Origin: a virus
DNA: 32,132 nucleotides
Virus record (IMG/VR): IMGVR_UViG_3300043466_000642
Location: 1 to 32,132 of that record
Direction: 5' to 3' (one strand)
Shown here: in pieces, positions 1 through 7,811 of the stretch
Position numbering within the stretch: the first letter of the stretch is position 1
Layout: each line of letters starts with the position of its first letter
The notes under the pieces: model-generated
Told to the model about the DNA's origin: nothing
Seen by the model: only the letters and a program-made list of their open reading frames with translations
Databases searched by the model: none
Program-made: the position numbers and the translations under genes

Positions 1-127
1 ACCAAATCAGGTCACAACATTTCATTCATGCGACAGGATCAGTGATGCCATATTTCATTCAGAAAGATCATCCTGATTGTTCAGGATGGGCAACAGTGAA
101 AGCCGATGGTGAATTGCTTGGTTGCCA
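1..127. repeat. Terminal direct repeat, left copy (circular-assembly overlap)
   Basis: The first 127 bases are identical to the last 127 (32006-32132). An exact overlap of this length is what a k-mer assembler leaves on a closed circular contig (127 is a common largest k), so it is better read as an assembly overlap than as a biological terminal repeat. It implies a 32,005-bp circular map. Bases 1-45 are the 3' end of the small virion gene at 31790-32050. Confidence 0.95.
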
Positions 128-1511
128 CATGACAAAACAAGATGCGATTGATCAGGCTGTTGCTGTTGCACTTTCTGAGGGTTCAACATTTGATGGCGAA
201 CTGCGAGAACTGCCACAGAACTACAGACCAGCAACAGCAGCAGATGTGCCAGAAGGAAGAGCGTGCGGAAACTGTGCGTTCTTCAATGAAGAAAAACTTG
301 CTGAAGATGGTCGCGCTTTCTGTGAACAATGGGATGAATATGTGCAAGGAGGGTTCTATTGCAACGCATGGAAACCTAAGAATGCATATCGGCAGGATGG
401 TGCTTCTACTCCTGCACCGAAAAAGGATCAGATCACAGGCAGTGACACCAATCCTGCAGGTTCTGCTTCTGGCAAATCTGGTGGAATTGAAATCAGTGCC
501 GAAACAGAAACAGCGTTGCAAAACAAAGTTGATGAACACAACAAAACGATGCGTGAAGAAAACAAACCTGAATGGACACGCACAACGATGGGTGCAGTGA
601 AGGCTGTGTATCGGCGTGGTGCTGGTGCGTTCTCGACTTCTCACCGGCCAAACATGACTCGAGCGCAGTGGGCTTTGGCTCGAGTGAATGCGTTCTTATA
701 TCTGGCAAGAACTGGCGCACCAGAAAACGCGAACTATGTCACAGATAACGATTTGTTGCATGAAGATCATCCACGCTTTTCGCAGATGCGTTCGGTGCGT
801 GAAGTGCGTTCTGTTGATTTGTCTGCACCAGAGTTCATGCGAGCAAACGCACGCAGAGGATTGCGCTTGTATGCTGAAGGTAAAGGTGGCGATGGCCTAG
901 TTCCACAAACAATCACGGATGCACGCAGAATGGCTGCAGGTGAAATCAGTGAACAGAAATGGCGCAAAATCAATGCATGGATTGCGCGCCATCTTGTGGA
1001 TTTAGAAGCAGTCGAAGATGGCGAAATCACTGCAGGTGTGGTTGCACATTTGTTGTGGGGATCGGGTGCGACACGCTCAGAAGCGTTACGGACTCAGGCT
1101 TATGCGAAACGGATCATTGATCAGTTGGATGCTGAGGAACGAAGCCTTGAATACAACATTCATGCGTGGACACACAAGCAGTGGTTGTTGTATGACGCGC
1201 TAGAAGAGATTGCTGAGCGCACAGGCAAATGGGTGAAGGATGCCTATGGTGATGGCGCACACTATGTGGAAGAGTCACCGTTTCAGGATGAAGGTTTGAT
1301 CTGTGCGAACTGTGCTTTCTATCAAGGTGGTCAGGCTTGCGAAATTGTTGAAGGTGGAATCAAACCGAATGCAGTGTGCAAGTTTTGGATCATCCCAAAT
1401 GTGTTGATCACTGATCAACGGTTGCGTTCTGGTGAAGCATATGGTGGCATGACAAGCAACATGGATGATGATTTAGAATCAGATGAACCAGATGATTTGG
1501 ATGGTGAGTGA
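45..1511 (+). CDS. Head-region protein with two HiPIP-like Cys4 clusters
   Basis: A 488-residue protein of unknown function between the portal-side genes and the prohead protease. An N-terminal domain (about 1-45) is followed by a first cysteine cluster (C74-x2-C77-x15-C93-x12-C106), a middle region (about 190-390) made of two segments I recognise from other phage head proteins (an A-V-Y-R-R-G-A-G-A-F-S segment followed by T-D-N-D-L-L, and an A-R-H...A-G-V-V-A-H-L-L-W-G segment), a second cluster (C420-x2-C423-x8-C432-x12-C445) and a very acidic tail. Both clusters have the spacing of high-potential iron-sulfur proteins, but could bind zinc instead. ATG 45 overlaps the upstream stop as TGATG; GTG 42 is the alternative start. 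Position suggests a virion or head-assembly protein. The structure is visible; metal content and role are inferred. Confidence 0.8.
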   Translation: MPYFIQKDHPDCSGWATVKADGELLGCHMTKQDAIDQAVAVALSEGSTFDGELRELPQNYRPATAADVPEGRACGNCAFFNEEKLAEDGRAFCEQWDEYVQGGFYCNAWKPKNAYRQDGASTPAPKKDQITGSDTNPAGSASGKSGGIEISAETETALQNKVDEHNKTMREENKPEWTRTTMGAVKAVYRRGAGAFSTSHRPNMTRAQWALARVNAFLYLARTGAPENANYVTDNDLLHEDHPRFSQMRSVREVRSVDLSAPEFMRANARRGLRLYAEGKGGDGLVPQTITDARRMAAGEISEQKWRKINAWIARHLVDLEAVEDGEITAGVVAHLLWGSGATRSEALRTQAYAKRIIDQLDAEERSLEYNIHAWTHKQWLLYDALEEIAERTGKWVKDAYGDGAHYVEESPFQDEGLICANCAFYQGGQACEIVEGGIKPNAVCKFWIIPNVLITDQRLRSGEAYGGMTSNMDDDLESDEPDDLDGE

Positions 1512-2203
1512 AAATGGAAATACGCAAAATCAATGTGCAAGATTTCGAGATACGCGAAAATGGCGATGGGATGTCTTTTCGTGGATACGCTGCAGTGTTC
1601 AATTCTCCTTCTGAACCGTTGCCATTCACGGAAACAATTCGTGCTGGCGCGTTCGGCAAATCGTTGCGTTCGCGTGCCACAATCAAAATGTTTTTGAACC
1701 ATGACAGCACACTTGTTCTTGCTTCCACACGAAGCAAAACTTTGAAACTTACCGAAGATTCAACAGGTCTGTTAGCTGAAGCACAACTGCCAGACACCAC
1801 CTATGCACGCGATCTGGCTGTGTCCATGAAGCGTGGCGATGTTGATTCCATGTCTTTCGGTTTCACTGTTCCTTCTGGTGGGGATCGCTGGTCAGATGAT
1901 GGAATGACACGCGAACTGCGCCAAATCAAACTGCATGAAGTTTCTGTTGTAACTGGTTTTCCGGCATATGCTGCAACAACTGCACAAGTGCGTTCCATTG
2001 ATGCGCTTGCACAACGCACGGGTTCTGATGTGGATCAACTTGCTGATGCGCTCACCATTCTTGAAGCAGGAATGAATCTGACTGAAGATCAAGCATCGTT
2101 GCTCACGGAAACAGTTTCGAAGTTGCGTAGTGATCCAACTGCGCCTGTTGCACTCGATATCAAGCGGAAGCAACTCGATCTTCTTCTAAATAAGATCAAC
2201 TAG
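1508..2203 (+). CDS. HK97-type prohead protease (peptidase U35)
   Basis: Serine protease that trims the capsid precursor inside the prohead before DNA packaging. The family pattern is clear: an N-terminal strand region ending in G-Y-A-A-V-F-N-S, the catalytic histidine in F-L-N-H-D (about residue 62), the serine in S-M-S-F-G-F (about 117), and the L-x-E-V-S-V-V-T-x-F-P-A-Y segment typical of the family. At 231 residues it has the usual length plus a helical C-terminal tail. The gene lies directly before the major capsid gene, as in HK97. GTG 1508 overlaps the upstream stop as GTGA, a junction used elsewhere in this genome; ATG 1514, preceded by GGTGAG, is a reasonable alternative. Confidence 0.95.
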   Translation: MKMEIRKINVQDFEIRENGDGMSFRGYAAVFNSPSEPLPFTETIRAGAFGKSLRSRATIKMFLNHDSTLVLASTRSKTLKLTEDSTGLLAEAQLPDTTYARDLAVSMKRGDVDSMSFGFTVPSGGDRWSDDGMTRELRQIKLHEVSVVTGFPAYAATTAQVRSIDALAQRTGSDVDQLADALTILEAGMNLTEDQASLLTETVSKLRSDPTAPVALDIKRKQLDLLLNKIN

Positions 2204-2325
2204 TTGCACACAACATTTTTTTGATGTTGAATTGATGATGTGTCTGTGTCCCACAGCACGCTGATGTTGTGCGTGTCCCACGCCTATCAAAACACATATC
2301 CATTTCTATCCATAAGGAAAATCAA
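2204..2325 (+). promoter_or_regulatory. Leader of the major capsid gene with weak terminator-like element
   Basis: The gap between protease and capsid genes starts with a 10-bp palindrome CAACTAGTTG across the protease stop, a GTTG-CACA-CAAC mini-hairpin and a run of seven T (2216-2222). This could be a weak terminator or pause site, which would let the capsid mRNA be made separately. A second small inverted repeat (CAACAT 2211-2216 with ATGTTG 2224-2229) follows. No convincing -35/-10 pair is visible. The capsid ribosome-binding site AAGGA lies at 2314-2318. Confidence 0.35.
2244..2283 (+). other. Twin 5-bp hairpins with identical TCC loops in capsid leader
   Basis: Two perfect stem-loops follow one another: CTGTG-TCC-CACAG (2244-2256) and GCGTG-TCC-CACGC (2271-2283). 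The stems differ at paired positions while the loop is the same, so the fold is kept with different bases. They lie 43-82 bases before the capsid ATG and could be a protein-binding or mRNA-stabilising element. The function is inferred. Confidence 0.45.
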
Positions 2326-3510
2326 ATGTCTTACATTGACAAGCAAATTGAAATCCGTCAGCGTGCATGGGAAGAGGCAAAAGCCCTTCTCGATCATGCA
2401 GAAGCTGAAGGTCGCGATCTTTCTGGCGAAGAGTCAGAAAAGTATGATCGCATCACGAAAGAACTTGAAGAGCGTGCAGCCACGATCAGCAAGTTGAAGT
2501 CAGATGAAGAGCGTGAAGCAAAGTTTGCTGCTGCTGCATCTGGAATCGAATCACAAGTTCGCAATGCTGCACCTGCACACAATGGTGATGCCGATCTGAT
2601 CCGCGCCATTGCGCGTGGTGAAGTTCGTGGTGCAACTTTTGAACAGCGTGATGTGACAACGGCCAGCACTGGCGCACCTGTACCAACTTCGTTCTTCAAC
2701 GAAATCATGCGTCACATGGTTGTTGCCGGCCCGATGCTGGAAGTTTCAAACATCATCCGCACTGCTGGTGGCGAGAACCTTCAAATCCCACGCTCGAACG
2801 CATACAGCACTTCTGCTGCTGTTGCGCAAGGTTCAGCATTTGCTGAAAGCGATCCAACCTTCCAATCGTTCTTGACGCTTGGCGCATACAAGCATGGATT
2901 CCTTGTGCAAGTGTCGCGTGAAATGGTTGAAGATTCTGGTGTTGATCTTCTTGGCTTCCTCGCAGAGCAGGCCGGAATCAGCATCGGTGTTGCAATCAAC
3001 ACTGCACTCACCACTGGTACAGGTAGCAATGCACCAACGGGAATTGTCACTGCAGCCGGAACTGGTGTCACTGGTTCAACAGCTGTAACCGGTGCGTTCA
3101 CTGCAGACAACCTCATTGATCTTGCATACAGCGTGAACAGTGCATACCGGCGCATGCCCAACACTGGTTGGCAGATGCGTGGCACAACCATTGCTGCAAC
3201 ACGCAAGTTGAAGGACACTTACGGCCAGTATCTGTTCCAGCCATCGCTGCAAGCAGGTCAGCCTGATCAACTTCTTGGTTATCCAATTTGGGAAAATCCA
3301 GATGTTGCTGCTGTTGGCACTGCTGTTAAGTCTGTGCTGTTCGGCAACTATCGCCAGTATCATGTTCGCCTTGCAGGTGGCATCCGTTTTGATCGTTCGG
3401 ATGATTACGCATTCGCGAACGATCTCATCACATTCCGCGCTGCGGTTCGTGTTGATGGTGGCCTTGCACAGCAGGGTGGCGTGAATGTGTTCTTGGGTGG
3501 TGCTTCCTGA
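2326..3510 (+). CDS. Major capsid protein, HK97 fold
   Basis: A 394-residue capsid subunit. Residues 1 to about 65 are a charged, heptad-patterned coiled coil typical of the HK97 delta (scaffolding) domain that the upstream protease would remove. The rest has HK97-family features, including a T-S-F-F-N-E-I region after the likely cleavage zone (about 120-135) and a C-terminal R-F-D-R-S-D-D-Y-A-F...F-R-A-x-x-R-V-D-G-G block. Start ATG 2326 is set by AAGGA at 2314 and by the coiled coil beginning M-S-Y-I-D; the open frame extends upstream but lacks a site there. The gene has its own leader and is followed by a terminator, consistent with high, separately adjusted expression. Confidence 0.96.
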   Translation: MSYIDKQIEIRQRAWEEAKALLDHAEAEGRDLSGEESEKYDRITKELEERAATISKLKSDEEREAKFAAAASGIESQVRNAAPAHNGDADLIRAIARGEVRGATFEQRDVTTASTGAPVPTSFFNEIMRHMVVAGPMLEVSNIIRTAGGENLQIPRSNAYSTSAAVAQGSAFAESDPTFQSFLTLGAYKHGFLVQVSREMVEDSGVDLLGFLAEQAGISIGVAINTALTTGTGSNAPTGIVTAAGTGVTGSTAVTGAFTADNLIDLAYSVNSAYRRMPNTGWQMRGTTIAATRKLKDTYGQYLFQPSLQAGQPDQLLGYPIWENPDVAAVGTAVKSVLFGNYRQYHVRLAGGIRFDRSDDYAFANDLITFRAAVRVDGGLAQQGGVNVFLGGAS

Positions 3511-3547
3511 TTTAATCGGGAACAATCCAGTTCAAGAAGTAGGATTT

Positions 3548-3590
3548 GGGTGGCAGTACGCGCAGGACTGCTGCCCATTTTCTATTTCTT
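3548..3590 (+). terminator. Intrinsic terminator after the capsid gene
   Basis: A ten-pair stem, GGGTGGCAGT (3548-3557) with ACTGCTGCCC (3567-3576), contains two G-U wobbles and encloses a nine-base loop. It is followed by the T-rich tract ATTTTCTATTTCTT (3577-3590). It sits 37 bp after the capsid stop and just before the glycosyltransferase ribosome-binding site, so it probably limits read-through into the sugar cassette. Confidence 0.65.
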
Positions 3591-3599
3591 GGAGGAAGC

Positions 3600-4862
3600 G
3601 TGAATGCTGGTAATAATCAGAAACACACCAATGGATTTGCCGGAACTGGAAGCGCAGTTTCTGCTTCGAGCAGGATTGGCGCACTTACCAGAAACGCGAC
3701 CATCAAAACGAAAGAGCAACTTAGAATCCTCTGGTATTCCAACGCACCTTTCACAGCCACAGGCTATGGAGTCCAAACAGCAGACATCATCACGCGTTTC
3801 AAAGAAAAAGAACACGAAGTAGCAGTTGCAGCGAATTATGGTTTGGCCGGTGCGCCTTCCATGTGGAATGGAATCAAAATCTTTCCAACAGGTTCTGCAC
3901 CATATTCGGATGATGTTCTTGCAGCGCATTATGCGGAATGGACACACGGAAGCAAACTGCCGAATGTGTTGTTCACATTGTTTGATGTGTGGGTATTTAA
4001 CACTTCTTTTTTGCAAGATATTCCACGCATCGTTTCGTGGACTCCGATTGATCATGTTCCGATTCCACCAAGAGTTTTGAACTGGTTACACCAACCGAAT
4101 GTGACACCAATGGCGATGTCAAAGTTTGGTTTGGATTTGATGCATAAAGCAGGTCTTGATGCTGTTTATGTTCCGCATGGTATTGGTGATACTTTCAAAC
4201 CTACTTCTCGATCTGTGTTCGGTACAGGTCGAGAACTGATGCAAGTGGAAGATGACAAGTTTGTTGTGATGATGAACAGTGCAAACAAAGGTGCTGCACC
4301 TTGTCGCAAAGCGTTCGGTGAAAATCTTCTTGCGTTTTCCATATTTGCTGCAGACAAACCGGATGCTGTGTTGTATTTGCATACAGAAGATCGTGGAACA
4401 CAAGGTGGAATCAATCTGCTTGCATTGTGCAAAGCTGTTGGTTTGCGTGAAGATCAAGTTCGGTTCGTGGATCAGTACGCATACAAGATGAACATTGCAC
4501 AAGATGTTCTTGCTTCTCTTTACACTGCGTCAGATGTTTTGTTGGCGTGCAGTATGGGTGAAGGTTTTGGTGTGCCTGTGGTGGAAGCGCAAGCGTGTGG
4601 AACTCCGGTGATTGTTTCTAATTTCACTGCACAACCGGAACTGGTTGGTGATGGTTTTGTTGTTGATGCACAGCCATCGTGGGATGCTGCACAGGATGCA
4701 TGGTTTTGTGTTCCGTTTGTGAAACAGATTGTTGAAGCGTTGGAAACACAGTATGCGAAACCTCGAACTAGATCGCAGGATGCGATGAAGTTTGCTGATG
4801 ATTATCGGTTCAGCAAAGTGTTTGATCAGTATTGGAAACCGTTCTTGAAAACGCTCGTATGA
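3600..4862 (+). CDS. GT4-family glycosyltransferase (GT-B fold)
   Basis: A 420-residue retaining-type glycosyltransferase of the GT4/GT-B class. After a low-complexity N-terminus of about 40 residues, the first Rossmann domain opens with L-W-Y-S-N-A-P-F-T-A-T-G-Y-G (44-57). The donor-binding domain carries E-G-F-G-V-P-V-V-E (321-329), the E-x7-E motif of GT4 enzymes, followed by A-x-A-C-G-T-P-V-I-V. GTG 3600 is chosen because GGAGG lies at 3591-3595; the frame is open to 3546 without a site. It begins a four-gene sugar cassette inserted directly after the capsid gene. A virion protein is the likely acceptor given its position, but host-surface or DNA modification cannot be excluded. Confidence 0.88.
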   Translation: MNAGNNQKHTNGFAGTGSAVSASSRIGALTRNATIKTKEQLRILWYSNAPFTATGYGVQTADIITRFKEKEHEVAVAANYGLAGAPSMWNGIKIFPTGSAPYSDDVLAAHYAEWTHGSKLPNVLFTLFDVWVFNTSFLQDIPRIVSWTPIDHVPIPPRVLNWLHQPNVTPMAMSKFGLDLMHKAGLDAVYVPHGIGDTFKPTSRSVFGTGRELMQVEDDKFVVMMNSANKGAAPCRKAFGENLLAFSIFAADKPDAVLYLHTEDRGTQGGINLLALCKAVGLREDQVRFVDQYAYKMNIAQDVLASLYTASDVLLACSMGEGFGVPVVEAQACGTPVIVSNFTAQPELVGDGFVVDAQPSWDAAQDAWFCVPFVKQIVEALETQYAKPRTRSQDAMKFADDYRFSKVFDQYWKPFLKTLV

Positions 4863-5638
4863 AACTGTTGTGGATTTCGCATCATCTTCCATCGGCCAAT
4901 GTGCAAGGTGATCAATGGTTGCAAGGCGGTTTGCGTGGTGGCGCAGAAATGTCCGATGAAGAATATCTTGCTGGCGCACCTGATGATGTTGATGTGTGGC
5001 GTGTTCATCCTGAACAGTTGATTGGTTTGGATGTTCGAGAGTTTGACAAGGTATTGATCACTGGCACTGATCTTTTGACGGAACTGCAAATGCAATTTTT
5101 GGCGAAGTTCAAGCCGATGGTGTTTGTGCATCATCAGCAGACACGCACGCATGGCAGGCAAGTTTTGTTGGAATCGGCTGATCCGTTTGTGTGTCACACT
5201 CCTGCACATTTGTCTGTTGAACAGCAGTGGTGCAACCTCGAGAACACAAAGCTGGTGTTGTCTGCTTTGAATGTTGATGATTGTTGGATTGATCACAAAG
5301 AACCGTTTGCTTTGTGGGCAGCACGCAACCATCCGTTGAAAGGCAAGAATCAAGCAGCGTTGTTTGCTGCGGAACATGATTTGCCTTTTCTTGCTGTGTC
5401 CGATTTGGCGCGTGATGAAGTGCTTGCGTTGATGGCTTCTGCGTCATGGTTTCTGCATTTTCCTTTGGCGTTTGAATCTGAGTGTCGCAGTGTGATGGAA
5501 GCAGTTCTTTCTGGTTGCACTGTGCGCACGAACGCGAATGTTGGTATCACTTCCTATGATCATTGGAATGATCCGCAATGGTTGTCTGATGAGATTGATT
5601 CTGCGCTAGAAAAGTTTTGGGGATTCGTATGCAGGTAG
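4859..5638 (+). CDS. Glycosyltransferase-like protein (short GT-B)
   Basis: A 259-residue protein with a glycosyltransferase GT-B character but shorter than usual (about 350-400). It starts K-L-L-W-I-S-H-H-L-P-S, similar to the N-terminus of its neighbour, followed by G-G-L-R-G-G-A-E-M (23-31). Near residue 200 it has F-P-L-A-F-E-S-E-C-R-S-V-M-E-A-V-L-S-G-C, which resembles the C-terminal E-x7-E donor motif of GT4 enzymes. ATG 4859 overlaps the upstream stop as ATGA, so the two are translationally coupled. The substrate is unknown. Because the fold is compact, it may work as a partner of the preceding enzyme. Confidence 0.7.
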   Translation: MKLLWISHHLPSANVQGDQWLQGGLRGGAEMSDEEYLAGAPDDVDVWRVHPEQLIGLDVREFDKVLITGTDLLTELQMQFLAKFKPMVFVHHQQTRTHGRQVLLESADPFVCHTPAHLSVEQQWCNLENTKLVLSALNVDDCWIDHKEPFALWAARNHPLKGKNQAALFAAEHDLPFLAVSDLARDEVLALMASASWFLHFPLAFESECRSVMEAVLSGCTVRTNANVGITSYDHWNDPQWLSDEIDSALEKFWGFVCR

Positions 5639-6279
5639 CAGTTCTGATTCCTACTTTGCGCAGATCGTTCAAGCTTCGTGCTGTGGCCAATAATGTGATG
5701 CAGTCCGATTCGCGTTGTGTGCCTGTGTTTATTTGTGAAGCAGATGATGAAGAAAGCATTGAATCTGTTGGCGAGATTGAAGGTGCGCAACTGGTGATCA
5801 ATGTGCGTTCGCGTTCTTATGCCGGCGCAATAAACACTGCTGTGTGGTGGATGGATTCGGATTGGTTCTTTCTAGGTTCTGATGATTTGGATTTTCGTGC
5901 AGGTTGGCTTGATCATGCGTTGGCCATCGCAGATGGGTTTGATGTGGTTGGCACTAACGATTTGCACAATCCTGAAGTGTTGCGTGGTGAGCATTCAACA
6001 CATTCGCTGGTGCGTGGATCGTATGCACGCAACGGTTGCATTGATGTTCCTGATGTGTGCCTGTTTGAAGGCTACAAACACAACTGGTGTGATACGGAGT
6101 TCATTCAAACTGCGATGAAGCGTGGCGTGTTTGTTCCGTGTCTCGATGCGGTTGTAGAACATAAACATTGGGCATGGCAGTTGGCTTCTATGGATTCAAC
6201 TTATGACAAAGGGAAATTGTTCGAAGCAGATGATCGGCAACTGTTTTGGGGAAGGGAAAAATTATGGAATGGCATGTAA
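5629..6279 (+). CDS. GT2-like glycosyltransferase (GT-A fold)
   Basis: A 216-residue GT-A type transferase. The N-terminus V-A-V-L-I-P-T-L-R-R (3-12) is the usual first strand of GT2 enzymes, and G-S-D-D-L-D-F (83-89) is the DxD-type metal/nucleotide-sugar motif. A late C-D-T-E-F segment and H-K-H-W near residue 180 could be the catalytic acid and metal-binding region. ATG 5629 overlaps the upstream gene by 10 bp. It is the third transferase of the cassette, which implies either a glycan of several sugars or several acceptors. Confidence 0.78.
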   Translation: MQVAVLIPTLRRSFKLRAVANNVMQSDSRCVPVFICEADDEESIESVGEIEGAQLVINVRSRSYAGAINTAVWWMDSDWFFLGSDDLDFRAGWLDHALAIADGFDVVGTNDLHNPEVLRGEHSTHSLVRGSYARNGCIDVPDVCLFEGYKHNWCDTEFIQTAMKRGVFVPCLDAVVEHKHWAWQLASMDSTYDKGKLFEADDRQLFWGREKLWNGM

Positions 6280-7196
6280 CAGGTGCGAACGGTTTTATCG
6301 GTTCGCATGTTGTTTGGCATCTAATCAATCAAGGTGAAAAGGTTGTTGTGTATGGCACGAAGCCACCAACTGATCCTTTCCGTTTAAACGCATGGCAATC
6401 CACATCTGAACACAGGTTTATTGATCTGCGTTATGAATTGCCGGATTTCACTTCGGCTGATCGTGTGTTGCATTTCGCAGCTGATATGGGTGGTGTTGGA
6501 TATTTCACTGCACACGATTACAAACCTTTCATCAACAATGCACGCATGACATTCAATGTGTTGGATGCTGTGCATAGGTATGAAACACCACGCACTTTCT
6601 TGGCTGCTTCAGCGTGCGCATATCCGATTGTGTTTCAACAATCGTTGCGTACCAGCAAACCGCTTGCGGAATGGATGTTGGATAGTGGCACACCAGATCA
6701 GATGTATGGTCGCGAAAAGTTGAACATGGTGATGTTGGCTGAACGATCAGATGTGGATGTGCGTGTTGGTTTGTTGCACACGATCTATGGCATCGGGCAA
6801 GAGTTCGAAGGTGAAAGGGTGAAGTTTCCTGTTGCTGCTGTGAAGAAGATTTTGAAAGCGCGTGACACTGGTATTGTTGAATGTTGGGGTACTGGTGAAC
6901 AGTTGCGTTCATATCTTTATGTGGATGATGCTGTGCGCAAGATTCTTGCTGTGGTCAATGGCGACAATCGCAAGCCTGTGAACATTGGTTTCGCTGGCAA
7001 CATTTCTTGCATTGATGTTTTGCGTTTGTGTGCAGACATTGTTGGTATTGATCCTGAATATGTGTTTTCTGCCGATAAGCCTTCAGGTGTTTTGAATCGT
7101 GACTGCAACAACGAACTGTTTGATTCGCTGTATGGCAACATGGACACGGTTGGATATCGGGATGGTTTCAGCAGACTGATTAATTGGTTGGGGTAG
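6264..7196 (+). CDS. GDP-mannose 3,5-epimerase-like NAD-dependent sugar epimerase
   Basis: A 310-residue extended short-chain dehydrogenase. It has the NAD-binding glycine motif T-G-A-N-G-F-I-G (6-13), A-A-D-M-G-G-V-G (72-79), S116 in A-S-A-C-A-Y-P, and the catalytic Y148-x3-K152 in Y-G-R-E-K. The A-A-D-M-G-G-x-G and S-A-C-x-Y-P segments are characteristic of GDP-mannose 3,5-epimerases, which make GDP-L-galactose and GDP-L-gulose from GDP-mannose. Related nucleotide-sugar epimerases remain possible. It overlaps the preceding transferase by 16 bp; ATG 6264 is preceded by a GGGAAGGGA tract. It probably supplies the unusual sugar donor used by the three adjacent transferases. Confidence 0.85.
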   Translation: MEWHVTGANGFIGSHVVWHLINQGEKVVVYGTKPPTDPFRLNAWQSTSEHRFIDLRYELPDFTSADRVLHFAADMGGVGYFTAHDYKPFINNARMTFNVLDAVHRYETPRTFLAASACAYPIVFQQSLRTSKPLAEWMLDSGTPDQMYGREKLNMVMLAERSDVDVRVGLLHTIYGIGQEFEGERVKFPVAAVKKILKARDTGIVECWGTGEQLRSYLYVDDAVRKILAVVNGDNRKPVNIGFAGNISCIDVLRLCADIVGIDPEYVFSADKPSGVLNRDCNNELFDSLYGNMDTVGYRDGFSRLINWLG

Positions 7197-7205
7197 GATT
7201 GGCGC

Positions 7206-7811
7206 ATGGCTTTGACTAACGCTTATTGCACTTTGAATGAACTGAAAGCAGCGTTGCGGATCACTGATGCAGTTGACGACACATTGCTAGAGAACTGCAT
7301 TAATGCTTCCGCACGCTTGATTGATGGTTATGCGAACCGATATTTTTACAATGGTGGAACGGCCACCAGAATCTTCGCTGCAGAATCGGCAACTGTGTGC
7401 CAAACGAATGATCTTGCCGGAACTGTTGTCACAATCAAAACTGCTGCAACAGATGTGAAAGTTTATGACACCACATGGGATGTGACTGATTATCAATTAG
7501 AACCTTTGAATGGTGTGAGCGATGGCCAGTCGTGGGTATATACACGCATTCGTGCTGTTGGTGATTATCTGTTTCCAACATTGGATGATCAAGCATGGGT
7601 GCAGGTCACTGGTGTTTGGGGATGGACTGCTGTTCCACCACAGATCACACAAGCAAACATTCTTCAAGCTGCACGATTGTTCAAGCGTTACGATTCGCCA
7701 CTTGGTGTTGCAGGTTTTGGTGATTTCGGTGCTGTGCGCGTATCGCGTGCACTCGATCCGGATGTTGCACAGTTAGTTGATCCTTTCCGCAGAATGGATT
7801 TCCTTGCATGA
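7206..7811 (+). CDS. Head-tail connector (HK97 gp6-like)
   Basis: A 201-residue protein with the arrangement of gp6-like connectors: an N-terminal helical segment beginning Y-C-T-L-N-E-L-K-A-A-L-R-I-T-D-A-V-D-D with L-L-E-x-x-I-x-x-A-S-R-L-I-D repeats, a central beta-rich part, W-x-x-V-P-P-x-I-T-Q-A (about 140-150), and a C-terminal D-P-D-V-A-Q-L-V-D-P-F-R segment. Connectors of this type form the ring below the portal. Its position, first gene after the sugar cassette and before the tail genes, fits. The start at 7206 has only a weak GGTAGGA site. Confidence 0.82.
   Translation: MALTNAYCTLNELKAALRITDAVDDTLLENCINASARLIDGYANRYFYNGGTATRIFAAESATVCQTNDLAGTVVTIKTAATDVKVYDTTWDVTDYQLEPLNGVSDGQSWVYTRIRAVGDYLFPTLDDQAWVQVTGVWGWTAVPPQITQANILQAARLFKRYDSPLGVAGFGDFGAVRVSRALDPDVAQLVDPFRRMDFLA

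Noticed and set aside
1-127. Biological terminal redundancy or att-type repeat
   Set aside because: The repeat is exactly 127 bp, cuts through two overlapping genes and has no special structure; an assembly overlap of a circular map explains it.
142-600. A 152-codon plus-strand frame inside the cysteine-cluster gene
   Set aside because: It lies in another frame of a gene with convincing domain structure, and has low-complexity basic sequence and no ribosome-binding site.
2204-2240. A strong terminator after the protease gene (T7 run)
   Set aside because: The only stem before the T-run has four base pairs, too weak for a firm terminator call, so it is mentioned as a weak element only.
4826-5377. 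A 183-codon minus-strand open frame opposite the second glycosyltransferase
   Set aside because: It lies inside a coupled gene chain on the plus strand, and its composition (glutamine, histidine, arginine-rich) is what the opposite strand of these codons gives.
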